Shown here: in pieces, positions 46,379-56,835 of the stretch
Position numbering within the stretch: position 1 is the stretch's first letter
Layout of the letters: every line of letters starts with the position of its first letter
Assembly: GCA_050084985.1 (NCBI GenBank)
Contig: JBITNC010000001.1
Location: forward strand, 156,612,001-156,676,000
From: Nageia nagi
Taxonomy: Eukaryota; Pinophyta
Direction: 5' to 3'
Length of the DNA: 64,000 nucleotides
Translations under genes and position numbers: made by a program
Notes under the pieces: model-generated
Seen by the model: the letters and a program-made list of their open reading frames with translations, nothing else
The model's database searches: none
What the model was told of the DNA's origin: nothing

Positions 46379-46446
46379 CTAGGCTCCTTGTGAGGTAGCA
46401 TTAAGAAAAATACCATTAACACCTCAAACCTTAAAAAAAAAAGATA

Positions 46447-46479
<33 letters not shown>

Positions 46480-46480
46480 T
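46447..46480. repeat. AAT microsatellite
   Basis: About 11 ATA/AAT units directly after the A-rich run of the local tandem repeat. Confidence 0.9.
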
Positions 46481-46559
46481 GTATATCAAAAAATTCAAAA
46501 AAATAAAAAAATGTGTCAAAGGTGAAATGAATAAGTCTCTCACTTGCTAATTTGATCAA

Positions 46560-47000
46560 CATTAAATGATTTGGAAAAACTAAAGCTTATGAGTAATTCT
46601 AAATTTGAAAAATAACCATTCTTTTAACAAGCAAAAGAAGGACGAGATTGAATATAACTAACTACATTGTATGAAATTTTGCATAATATCATCATGTAAC
46701 CCTATTATGGGGATGAAAATTAGAACAATCAAAACAATTGTATTCGCAGAGCAACTTCCCTATCACATGCTAGCTTCGACATACGAAGATGATACAGTAG
46801 CTTGTCATGCAACTACTATAAATAGCACATAGCATAGTGATACTGATAAGTTTTTCTTTGATAATACAACCACACTAATTTCAACATGCTACAAATGCAA
46901 AAGATAAAAAATGGGCTTAATTATAATTTAATAAATCATATGACTTATTCATAGAGAATAGGTTAATCCAAAATATTGACTAAAATCAAAAGACACAAGT
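46560..47000. repeat. Diverged ~400-bp repeat, unit 2
   Basis: Second copy of 45240-45640 in the same orientation, with GCTAGCTTCGACATAC and CACATAGCATAGTGATA. Confidence 0.5.
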
Positions 47001-47076
47001 TAAGAAATTTGAATGCACCCACCTTCAAAAAGGTAAGTTTTTGAATTATCCCTCATTTACAATTAGCAAATAATTC

Positions 47077-47090
47077 AAAAAGGGAGAAAA
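47077..47090 (+). other. Polypurine tract before Z LTR copy B
   Basis: AAAAAGGGAGAAAA immediately precedes the LTR start, marking copy B as a 3' LTR of a plus-oriented element. Confidence 0.6.
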
Positions 47091-47091
47091 T

Positions 47092-48003
47092 CTACACCCA
47101 AAAATGACCCTTCTTTTGATAGATGAAAGGGGGACAAAAAATTGAACAAATATTAAAAAGTTAACTATAGTTTGTCAATCACCAACATCCAACATCAATT
47201 ATCGATAACCTAGGCAAGATATCAACGTTCAAAATCTAAATGTTGATGACTTTGTAATTGGCAAAAGCAAAATAAAAATGGCAACTCCTAAGGCATCTTG
47301 GGAAGAAAGCAAAAGATGACGAATGACTCATCATCCATCCTATGCACCCCAACTTTTGATCACTATAATGAAAAAGTTGGATAGGCTTTTCTATCCAAAT
47401 TTTTGTCTCAAAATTGAAAATTCTATCTGTTTCTAAAATCTATAAATAAATCCTTTAATATTGAAGTAAATGACCCAATTTGAATGCAAAGTTACTCTAT
47501 CTGAACACATCCAGATTTATTGAGTTTAGTGCATTATTGTTTCAAGTTTTTACATGCTTGTCTTATGTTCAGTATTATGCTTATTTTACTAATATGATCA
47601 GGTATTTTTGATGTCCTTTTGTTTTCATATGTGCATGGGCCACAAGTGCAAAGCAACAAAATTGATTAGTGATATTCGTATGAAGCAGAAAAAGAGAAAT
47701 ATAGACTTTTTCAGGTTCTTATAGATAGTTTTTAGAGCTTACAGATATTGTTTTAGTAACATTAATGACTAGAATTAGATGCCAATGATTGCGAATAATT
47801 TTTGAACAACTGAATAGGGTCTTTAGCGATACTGTAAATAGTCATAGATTCTAAAATATCGTTATGTAATAATTCCTTTTGCAAGGCAACAAATCAAAAA
47901 GGATTTGTAATTGTACCATTGAGGTATATTCATAAGTAATAAAAAAAATTTGGTTGTAACATGTCTTATCTTGTTTGCTAATAGGGTTACTTTTTTATTA
48001 TGA
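47092..48003 (+). repeat. Family Z LTR, copy B
   Basis: Colinear with 15438-16382 at several conserved blocks (start CCAAAAATGACC, GACCCAATTTGAATG, CATGTGCATGGGCC, TTGTTTGCTAATAGGG) but only about 65% alike. Preceded by a polypurine tract. The antisense PMD gene lies upstream, the position described for antisense extra ORFs of some plant gypsy elements. Confidence 0.55.
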
Positions 48004-48093
48004 TACGATGGATAATACTGAAGTAGCAAGGTGCCATCTAGAACTTTCTCCCTAATGAAATGGGCTTGGATTTTGATTTTTTTTTTCTTTTAT

Positions 48094-48430
48094 GGAACAT
48101 AGGGTTCTAGGCCAAAGCAATAGCTGATTGATTGTATGAAGATATCAAGGATGGACCAACCTTCTCAGACCCAATTTCTTTCAAAATATGTTTGATCTAA
48201 ATTTCTTCCTGGGATGCAACAATTATAGCTCTATATTATGCTTTCCTGGTGAAAAAAGTTATTGTAGGTTGCTTCTTGGAAGACCAAGAGATAGAACCTG
48301 ATCCAATGTTAAACACATAGCCAAAAGTGGATTTTCTATCATCTTTGTCATCCCCAATATTCAAAATCAGATAACCCTAAGAGAACAAAAGAAGATAACA
48401 TGGTAAACTTGATGGAAAGATCCTTTGTTC
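48094..48430 (-). pseudogene. Copia RNase H remnant, truncated
   Basis: DDRKSTFGYVFNIGSGSISW and SSKKQPTITFFTRKA match copia RNase H. An expected Glu after KA is replaced by a stop. The domain stops at NPMFH, before the H-I-D-x-R-Y-H segment. Confidence 0.85.
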
Positions 48431-49270
48431 CTGCAATATACCTCAAAAGTGTCTTAGTAGCATGAAGATGCTCAACATAAGGCTTATGCATAAACCTTGC
48501 CATCAAATTCACTACATATGTAGTATTTGGCCTAGAGATGTCAAATAAAGAAGACTACTAATAAGTTACTTATCCTCTGTAGCATCTATCAGCTAAAAGT
48601 TTAAGCTAGTCTCAAGCTTGATTCGAGAAGAAACTAGAATAACCATAGGCTTACACTCTACCATTCCAAATTTTTGCAAAGTATCTAAGACATATTTAGA
48701 CTAACTAAGGTAGGTACAATCATTACATCGATACACTTGCATACTAAGGTAGTAGTGTAAGAGACCAAGATCAATCATCTCATATTTTGTCTTAAGTTTG
48801 GTTATGCACTTATTTATAATTACCATATTATTTTTCATGATCAAAAGATCATCCACATAGAGAAGAATTAAGACCAAATATTTTCCTTCATTTAGCATAT
48901 AAAGATTTGAATCTGAGTAGCATTTGAAGAACCCAAGAATCTTAAAATACCTTGAAATCTTTTTGTACCATGCTCTTGGTCCTTGCTTATGTACATACAA
49001 AGAATTCTTTAGTTTGCACACATGGGATGCTTTCCCTTGCTCAAAAAATACTTTTGGCTGACTCATAAAGATTTCAACATCTAATTCACCATTGAGAAAT
49101 GCACTTTTTACATCAAGTTGAAGTACCTTCCAACTTTAACTATCTAAATGGAAAGGATTAATCTAATTGTAGCCATATTTGCTACTGGGGCAAAGGTTTC
49201 CTCATAATCAACTCTATACTTTTGAGCAAAATCCTAAGCAACCAACCAGCTTGCCTTATATTTCTTAATT
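48430..49270 (-). pseudogene. Copia reverse transcriptase remnant
   Basis: KASWLVA-stop-DFAQKYRVDYEETFAPVA (49180-49260) and VLQLDVKSAFLNGEL with the first catalytic Asp lead into an open piece at 48701-49066. That piece has VCKLKNSLYVHKQGPRAWY, the YVDD box in LILLYVDDLLI and a connection region. The tail reads ARFMHKPYVEHLHATKTLLR and YIAGTKD. Confidence 0.9.
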
Positions 49271-49329
49271 TCACCCTTTGAATTGTACTTAATCTTATAA
49301 ATCCACTTATTCCTAATTACATTTTTTGA

Positions 49330-50420
49330 GGATGAGTTTGTAACTAAGTTCCAAATTCTATTTTTTGTAAGCACCTCATATTACACCTTCATAGCATCCA
49401 TCCAAGAAGCATATTTAGAACCTCCTTAAAGGTTGAAGGCTGATTGTTGATTTTAGGAAGGAGAGACTTATTCAAAGTCATGCTTCTAGTTATCCTTTGA
49501 GTTGAATAATTTTGCTCTTGAGGTGACTTATCTAAAGATATATCTAACCACTTAAGAATTTTCAAAGAGTCTTCAAAAACTTTACATGAAAAAGAGCCAT
49601 TAGGAACCCCATTGAACTTGACATCCCTTGAAACAAAAAATGATTTTGCTGAAGGAGAGTAGAGCCTATACCCTCTATGTTGACTATAATATCCCATAAA
49701 GATGTATTTTTTTGACTTATTATCTAGCTTCTTTCTTTTCTTAGAAACTATGACAAAAAAAGCTTCACATCTAAAGATCATTATATAAGAAATATTAGGT
49801 TTTTTTCTTACCCATGCTTCGTATGGAGTTTTCTCTTCAATTATTTTTGTGGGACACCTATTCAAGGTGTAGATAGTAGTCTTAACAACTTCACCCCATA
49901 AAAACTTAGGAATATTTTCCATCATGCATCTAGTCATCTTCATTACATTCATATTCTTCCTTTCTGTAACAACACTTTGTTGTAAAGTATAAGGGATATT
50001 AAATTATTTTTTGATTCCATACTTTGCATAAAAATCATTGAACTCATTGCTTATGTATTCACCTTCATTATCCAACCTTAGCATTTTGATCTTTAGATTG
50101 GTTTGATTTTTGACTAAGGCCATGAACTCCTTGAACATATTAAAGATTTGATCTTTATGCTCTAGTTGATACCCAAAGTCATCTAACTAAATTCATCAAT
50201 AAAAGGAAAAACATAAGATGCTCCTATAAAATACTTAATTTGAAAAGGACCCATCAAATTTGAGTGAATCACTTGAAGAGGTTGAGATTCCTTAGTTGCC
50301 TTATCTTTCTCAAAGTTTTTCCTTTTCATATTCTGTAAGATGCAATTTTCACAAAGGCCAATGGAAGGTGAAATAATAGGCAATGCTTTCACAAGATCAT
50401 GATCCTTCATGAGTTGAATA
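49330..50420 (-). pseudogene. Copia integrase remnant
   Basis: The upstream piece (50183-50410) has the pre-integrase zinc part CENCILQNMKRKNF and the start of the core, VIHSNLMGPFQ, where the first catalytic Asp of H-x-D reads Asn. A broken middle follows. An open 187-codon piece (49389-49952) has NVMKMTRCMMENIPKFLWGE, TPYEAWVRKKPNISYI, KLDNKSKKYIFMGYYSQHRG and a linker rich in Ser and Thr. Confidence 0.85.
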
Positions 50421-51000
50421 CTTGTGTGGTTTAGGTGGCCTAGACGTTGATGCCAAAGGTTGCCTTTAAAAAAAATATTTTAGGCAAGGCACAACTTAGT
50501 AGACACTTGATCAAATATGTAAAGGTCATTCTTAATCGATCCTTTTATCAAGATATAAAACCCTTTCCTTAAGCTCTAAGATTTCTAATTGAACTCAAAG
50601 TTATATCCCTTTTCTTGCAATTTGAATAACTGATAAAAAAATTCATCTTGACATAAAAAGCACATCTTCAATCACCTTCCCATGCATCAAGATGCTTCCA
50701 ATCCCTTAAACTTCTAGCATAGAGTTATCACCTATTACTACCTCATCCTTCCTATGTTTTTGAAAGTTTTCAAATTTATTCCTTTCAAATCTCATATGAT
50801 TAGGCAACCCAAATCTACAACCCAATCATTTGTAAAAGTATGAGACTTGGAATAAAGAGCACAAACATAAGCACCTTTATTATTTTTATTTCCTTTGAAG
50901 TTGTTCACATTATTTTTTCTTTTTCTTTTTCCTCCCTCTTTTTCTTGAAGCAATGGTTCTCTTTATGCATACCATAATAGCTACAATTTTCATCAAACTT
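50420..51000 (-). pseudogene. Copia protease region
   Basis: After the basic KKKEGGKRKRKN stretch the frame reads SHTFTNDWVVDLGCLI: the copia protease site W-x-x-D-S-G reads W-V-V-D-L-G. Further downstream the protease is broken by frameshifts and is hardly readable. Confidence 0.55.
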
Positions 51001-51790
51001 TTCTTTAGGCACATGAGATTTGTTTGACTTACCTTTATGATTATGATGATTGTTTTCATACTTCTTTGCATTTCTCTTAGGATGAGCATGAGGAGTCTTC
51101 TTATGATTTTTGAACTTCTTCCTGAATTAAGTCATCTTAGTTTCATCTAAAGTAACATTTTGCTCCTTTGGAGAAGAAATCAACACCTTCTTGTTCATGG
51201 TCTCTTCATGCTTCAAGAGAAATCTAGAAAGATTCTCTAAAAAGAAGACTTCCTCTTTATCATCAAGCCTAGTCTCAATCACAATCATGAAGTAAATAAA
51301 TTTGGTTAAGAGGCTTTGTAATATGATGAACACCATAAATTCATCATTGATCTAGTTACACCCACAACTTACAATCTGAGTCCTAAGATCAATAATTTTA
51401 TTCAAGTAGATTGCCACATATTTATCCTCCTCTTGACGAGATAGCAAGAGCTTTTTAAGAATGATGAACCTTCTTAAAAACTTAGACCCAAGGTAGATAT
51501 TTTTAAGCCTATCCCATGCTTGTTTGGTAAAGGCCGAGGTCGAAATCATAACGATAATTTCATCTGAAACTACCATAAAGATCATAGAATTTGCTAACTC
51601 ATTCTTATTATTATAGACCTTCAATGCTTTAGCTTCTATTAGGGCAACTTGATTTTTGCTCACTATTTACCAAAGATTGCATACTTGAAGCTTCGCTTTC
51701 ATCCTTGGTTTTCAAATACCATAGTTGGAACTATCAAGGATGTGCTTAAGTGCAAAGGAATATCCAATTTCTACAAAAGAAAGATTAATT
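51000..51790 (-). pseudogene. Copia gag remnant
   Basis: Starts with DSSNYGI-K-PRMKAKLQVCNLW (Trp lost), the usual copia gag entry. SKNQVALIEAKALKVYNN and FTKQAWDRLKNIYLGSKFLR then fit the UBN2 domain, with ISLNKIIDLRTQIVSCG-type text at the end of the 103-codon open tract 51352-51663. A second open piece lies at 51127-51336. At about 50950-50985 a zinc-knuckle-like CSYYGMHKENHC shows the second Cys changed to Tyr. Confidence 0.8.
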
Positions 51791-52680
51791 GATTAAAGCT
51801 TAAGAAGAATCAATATACGATTTTCCAATCACAATTGCAAGTAGCAAAATATTCAACTATGTCACTAACAAAATATTTAACTAACCATCATGCATCTAAC
51901 TATCATAACAATTACAAGTAACCAATAAACTAATCATATTTAATATTGTTACAATTGAAAGAAATTTGTATAAATTAAAAAAAATGACAAGTTGTAGGTT
52001 AGTAGCTTTGTTTGCGTTAGTAATTTGTAGTTAGTAAGTCGTAAATTAGTGTTAGAAGATTGTAACTCATATTAGTGCACTTTGTTTAACTTTAAGTAGT
52101 TTGAAGGTTAGTAAGTCCTAATCTAAAATTGTAGTTAGCATTTGAGGTTAGTATTTATAGTTAGTATTTGAAGTTAGTGCATTTTTTACTATTGACGTAA
52201 CTTAATTTAAGCATTTGATGATTGTTTAATCATAAAAAAGAAGGACAATCATACGCAATGAGGGTTAGTAGTTTCCTTAATTTTGGGTTAGTTACATAAC
52301 AAGGCTCTAGGAGCTTTACAACATGCTCCATATCGACACAAGTCTTCACAACTTATCACAAAAAGCAAGGTTAATTAACACCAACTTGCTTAGGGAAGAT
52401 TTATCTCAAGAGGAAGAGGTATTTCCTTGGTCATAAAAGTATTAAAGTCCATTGTATAACAAGTTTGAAAGTGAAGCATACGGGCTATGACTTCATTCCT
52501 TTGTCTTGCAAGGATTGATAATTTTTGCATCTTGTCTTCATATTATTTCTTCTTTGTTTTCTTTCAAAGCTTATCTATCTTCTTATCAAGCACCTTTAGT
52601 CTTGCAATAGGATGCTTTACTTTCCTATGCTTAGAAAATTTCATAAAAAGACTATTTCCATTTTTATTTTTTTTTTAATG
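51791..52680. other. Unassigned flank of the copia remnant
   Basis: No gene recognised. 52007-52200 is rich in short GTTAGTATTT / GTAGTTAGTA motifs, a degenerate local repeat. The open plus frame at 52487-52678 is hydrophobic AT-rich chance. Confidence 0.4.
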
Positions 52681-53060
52681 TTAGATCAAGGAGGAGTAAC
52701 ATATTTGATATATCAAAAAAATAATTTCATTCCTTCCCCCTTTTTTTGAAGAGAAAAAATATAGAATTCTTCCCTCCTTTTTTATTTAACAAAGGATAGA
52801 ACCTCTTTTATAATGGAGGGAAAGAAAACAAAATTCCTTTTTATAATAAACTTACTATATAACCTCCTTTTCTTAAGAAATAAAGCTCCTTTCTTTAAAA
52901 AAAAATACCTCTAGAAAAATAATCTCCCTTTTAAAGTAAATAACTTCAATTAAAAAAATAGAATACTCATTTATAAAAAAATTCTCTATTTTGAAAAAAA
53001 AAAATCCTCTGTTCTTACTCTTTGAAGAGTATTTAAAAAATAAAAAAATAACCATCATAT
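52681..53060. repeat. Pyrimidine/purine-skewed low-complexity tract
   Basis: Alternating CCTCCTTTTTT and GAAAAAA runs repeat irregularly across about 380 bases. Open frames through it are translations of low complexity. Confidence 0.6.
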
Positions 53061-53737
53061 TTTCATTAAATATGTTTGCTGCATTCACCAAGGAAACCGG
53101 CAGCCATTGAAGGAAGGGTGATTAATGCTCTTATCTGAAGGAAGAAAAATGTACTTTCCATTAAATGTCTTTAAAACCTACGCAAATGTTAAAAGGAGGA
53201 AATGGAAAACAGTGGTGGGAGTGTCGGTGAGCATGACCATGGAGTGATCGGTAGAAGTGCAGTCCCCTGCGCAGCATCACGCGAAACCCCTCCAACCCCA
53301 TCTACTACGTAGCTGCAGCGCTTGTTGTATGGACTATAAAAAATCAACAGATATGCAAAGAATAGTTTTGGGTTTACAAATACATGGCTTTCTTGATGGG
53401 TATTGACACTTTTCCAACAAATGCAATAAATAGTATTCTTCCATAATGTACCACCAAAGAAGCTCTAAAAGGTATCGACATCCAGCCAGAGTATTTGAAA
53501 AGAAAAATTCCACCATGCATTATGGTTGTGAATGCCCAAATAGACATGTTTGCAAAAAAAAAATAAATGGACGCGTAATGAGGGTACGAAAAAGGGTGGA
53601 AGAATGTTGGCAAAGGTCGAACATACTGAGGACGGGCGGGAGCACCGGCGGTAGAGGCGATGAACAATGGTGGAAAAGAGGGTTGAATTGAGCGATGGTG
53701 TTGCACAGTCATGAGGTACGCAGAGATGGCATCGAGT
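53061..53737. other. GC-richer, apparently non-repetitive island next to the duplication breakpoint
   Basis: Composition rises sharply (e.g. around 53270-53330 and 53620-53660). No match to any family in the window. Plus strand has a coding-like piece near 53465-53550 (GIDIQPEYLKRKIPPC); minus has 112 open codons at 53374-53712. I recognise neither. A TATA-like ACTATAAAAAA lies at 53333-53343. Could be a host gene fragment. Confidence 0.3.
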
Positions 53738-54420
53738 GGCTAATCAATTCAAAAATAGAAGAAACTATGAACCACGAATTGATCAAGCTACTTGATTCAA
53801 ATATTATTTATCCTATCAAGCATTATCCGTGAGTTGCAAATCTAGTTCCTATTAGAAAGAAAAGTGAAAAAATCAAACTCTATGTTGATTTTAAAAATTT
53901 GAATCAAGTATCTCTCAAAGATAATTATTCTCTCCCACTTGTGGAGTAGATCTTGTATACAGTAGCTAGAGCTTGCTATTTTTCAATTATTGATGGTTAC
54001 TTAGGATTTAACTAAATTTAGATGAAAGATGAAGATCAATACAAAACTACATTTACAACCAAATTGGGGGCATTTGCTTTTCAAAGAATGCCTTTTGGTC
54101 TTTCTAATGTGGGAGCTACTTTTCAAAGGGCCATGGATCATGCATTTGGTGAACTAATAAGTAAAATTATACTGGTCTATCTAGATGATATTATAGTATT
54201 TTGTAAAAGTAGAAAGGATCATCTGGAACATCTTACATAAGTTTTTAAAAAATGCATGAAATTTAACATTTCAATTAATCCAAAAAATCCATTTTTATGG
54301 TTAACCAAGGAAAATTACTTGGCCACATTATCTCAAAGGAAGGATTAGCAATGGATCCAGATAAAGTGAAAGCTATTGAAGCATTACCACCCCCTTCCAA
54401 CAAAAAAGCCTTGCAATCAT
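53738..54420 (+). pseudogene. Reverse transcriptase remnant, copy 2
   Basis: Same motifs as copy 1, with the 72-codon open piece 54022-54240 reading FAFQRMPFGLSNVGATFQRA (the consensus MPFGL kept) and YLDDIIVF (YLDD at 54178-54189). Stops after the PLVE and GFN positions are shared in place with copy 1. Confidence 0.9.
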
Positions 54421-55015
54421 TCCTTGGTTAGATCAATTTTGTTAAAAAATTCATTAATAATTTTTTAGAAATTATATCCCCAATCACTTCAATGCTAAAG
54501 AAAGATGCTATATTCTCTTGGTCAAGTGAAGTAAACTAGCCTTTAAAAAAATTAAAAGGGCTATTACAAAAGTTCTTGTGCTTAAAAATCTTGATATATC
54601 AAAAGATTTCATCATGTACACATATGGAGCAGATAGGAGCATTGTTGCAATTCTAGCATAGAAAGATGATAACAAAGAAGAACATTTGATTGCTTTTCAT
54701 AGCCAAACACTGCATCAACACTAGCAAAGGTACTCATTTATTAAAAAGTAAGTGTTATCTATAATGAAGGAACTAAAAAAATTCAAGCATGATGTCTCCT
54801 ACAATAGAATCCTTGTATTTACTATCCATCCAGATGTAAGAAATTATGTTATACAAGGAGACCTAGGTGAAGGAAAGGCTAGTTGGACTACTAAAATAAT
54901 GGAATATGATATAAAAATTAAGCCAACCAAGATAATCAAAGGTAGGTCTCTCTATGAAAAAATAGCTAAAACTTCACATATGAACTCAATGAAGAAAGTG
55001 ATTGGATTAAACAAA
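54420..55015 (+). pseudogene. RNase H remnant, copy 2
   Basis: Open from 54752 with MKELKKFKHDVSYNRILVF, WTTKIMEYDIKIKPTKIIKG and SLYEKIAKTSHM. A 26-base loss after TSHM (relative to 23538-23563) shifts the frame. Confidence 0.75.
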
Positions 55016-55019
55016 TTAT

Positions 55020-56221
55020 TTTTTATTTTCAAACTGGTAAGTATTCTGAAGCTCTAGATAGATTTCAGAGGAGGAGATTCAAGTTGCATGCCCTCAAGTT
55101 TATCATGATAAATGATCATTTGTATAGAAAACATTTTGATCAGACCCTATTGAGATGTGTTACTTATGATGAATCTTAGAGAATATTGCATGAATTTCAT
55201 TATGAACTCTTTGATGGGTATTATAGTGGACCATCTACAATAGCAAAAGTATTACAAGCTGGATATTATTAGCCCACCATATTTCAAGATTCATTTAAGA
55301 TTTTTTAGGAGTATGATAAATGCAATGGATTCATAGGAAAGAGAAGACAAGATTTCATGCCTCTAAAATCTATGGTAGTTGAGGAACCCTTTCAACAATG
55401 GGGTATGGACTTCATTGGTTTTATAAACCCAAATTCTTCAACAGGCCATAAGTTCATCTTGAATGTAATTGATTACTTCACTAGATGGTTAGAAGCTATG
55501 TCATGTAAGAATGTATATCAAGAAGCAATGATAGAAATGATCAAAAAGATAATCACTCACTTTGGCATCCCATAGACTATTGTCTTAGATAATGTTTTGG
55601 TATTTATTAGAGGTAACTTATCAAACATTATTGTTAAATATGGTATATACTAGCTATTCTCTTCAAATTATTACTTGTAAGGTAATTGGTTAGCTGAATC
55701 AACTAATAAAAACTTAACCTAGATCATCAGAAGAACAATTGAAGGGAATCTTAGATAATGGCACACACAATTAGACCTTGCATTATGGGTAGATAGAATC
55801 GATATTAAATCAGCAATCAAAACATTCCCATATGCACTAGTATATGGTAAAAGACCTTTATTGCCAATACACATTGAGTTATTGATATTAAGATTCATGC
55901 AAGAAATGGAGGATCATGACTTCAAGCCACTACACTCTAGTATAATTAGCTCCTCAAATTAGAGAAGGACCAAAATAAAGCATATGAATCATTTCAGCAT
56001 CGTTAGCACATTTTCAAGAAATGGTTTGATAAGAAAATGTCTTCCCAAATGAAGTTTGAACTAGGTGACATTGTCCTCAATGGGATGAGAAAAGAGTAAA
56101 GCTCAAAAGACACCAAAAATTTGATTCTCTATGGAGCAAGCCTTATATCATCACTCAAGCCATGCAAAGTAATGCATTAAGATTGTAAGACATCATTGGG
56201 TCCCAAGAATTACTTATTCTC
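55020..56221 (+). pseudogene. Integrase remnant, copy 2
   Basis: Better preserved than copy 1: QWGMDFIGFI carries the first catalytic Asp, TIVLDNVLVFIRG the second (S-D-N-G-P changed to L-D-N-V-L), and LAESTNKN the Glu. The zinc region reads EYDKCN, so its first Cys is Tyr. Stops occur at 55177-55179 (CAA in copy 1) and after HFGIP. The C-terminal part shifts frame near 56080 and lacks some bases present in copy 1. Confidence 0.9.
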
Positions 56222-56835
56222 ATTAACAAGATCTATTTGAAATATTATCAGGTGATAAGGTGATATTGTAACACTTGCCAGATATTGTATAATGTAATTA
56301 AAAAAAGGGGCTTGTATATATTCTAGACATAGCTCCCAAGAAAGTAGGTGGCCATTAATTGTCAGCATTAATTTAGCATCATCTAGAGTTAATGTTAGTG
56401 CACTGCTCAATTGTAAATTGAATAAGGTAGCATTTATGAAAATATTTCCTTAGATTTCTCAAAACATCACATGGGTACCTCAAGTTAAATCTGGCATGCT
56501 CCAAACTGACTCATCCAACTTGTGTTAGCCCAATCTATATAGTGTGTGGATCTGAACATACCCAAACACTAATTGCCATTAATAGAAGGCTTACAAACCT
56601 TGGACAAATAAAACATTCCACATACCCTTTAACTCAACACTTAGCTATTTTTGAGCATACTAGTATCTAGAGTTTCTAAAGCTTATAGATTATAGAATCA
56701 AGTAGAGTAAGTAGATAGAGAGTTGCAAGACATTGCAAAGTATGAATACAATCTCAAATGCAAACTAGAGGTTCTAAAAAGAGTCTTAACACCATGACAA
56801 CTTTTCAATCTTCATTTGAAGTTGAAATAGAGTAA
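56222..56835 (+). other. Spacer between integrase and extra ORF, copy 2
   Basis: Counterpart of 24721-25297, no readable frame. Confidence 0.5.

Larger units (their letters stand above)
45733..46440. repeat. ~100-bp tandem pair split by a solo LTR
   Basis: Unit 1 (45733-45828) has CTTCATCCTAGGTCCCTTAT, GAGGTAGCATTAGGAAAAC and ACACTTCACACCTT. Unit 2 is the same from 45829 to 45880 and, after the solo LTR, from 46379 to about 46440. Both units begin with A-rich runs. Confidence 0.75.
44801..47076. other. Region between PMD gene and Z LTR, built of diverged repeats
   Basis: No gene. Holds two diverged copies of a ~400-bp sequence (about 45240-45640 and 46560-47000, sharing CTAGCTTCAACATGCAGA and GCATGTCATGCAA blocks) and a ~100-bp tandem pair interrupted by a solo LTR. 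Repeats between an antisense ORF and the 3' LTR are known from Tat-lineage elements, which supports reading this as element 3' region. Confidence 0.5.
48094..51790 (-). mobile_element. Ty1/copia gag-pol remnant, minus strand
   Basis: Domains in copia order on the minus strand: gag (51790 down to about 51000), protease/zinc-knuckle tract, integrase (about 50420-49330), RT (49270-48430) and RNase H (to 48094). The last readable codons (NQSAIALA, stop, NPMFH) are inside RNase H, so the 3' end and LTR are missing. No 5' LTR could be set upstream of gag. It is less decayed than the gypsy elements: open tracts of 187 and 121 codons remain. Confidence 0.85.

Noticed and set aside
52873-53091. Phenylalanine/lysine-rich minus frame
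   Set aside because: Translation of the purine/pyrimidine low-complexity tract.
53446-53691. Small zinc-finger-like protein (CECPNRHVC)
   Set aside because: Overlaps another open frame on the opposite strand; motif is short and has no domain context. Kept only as part of an unassigned island.
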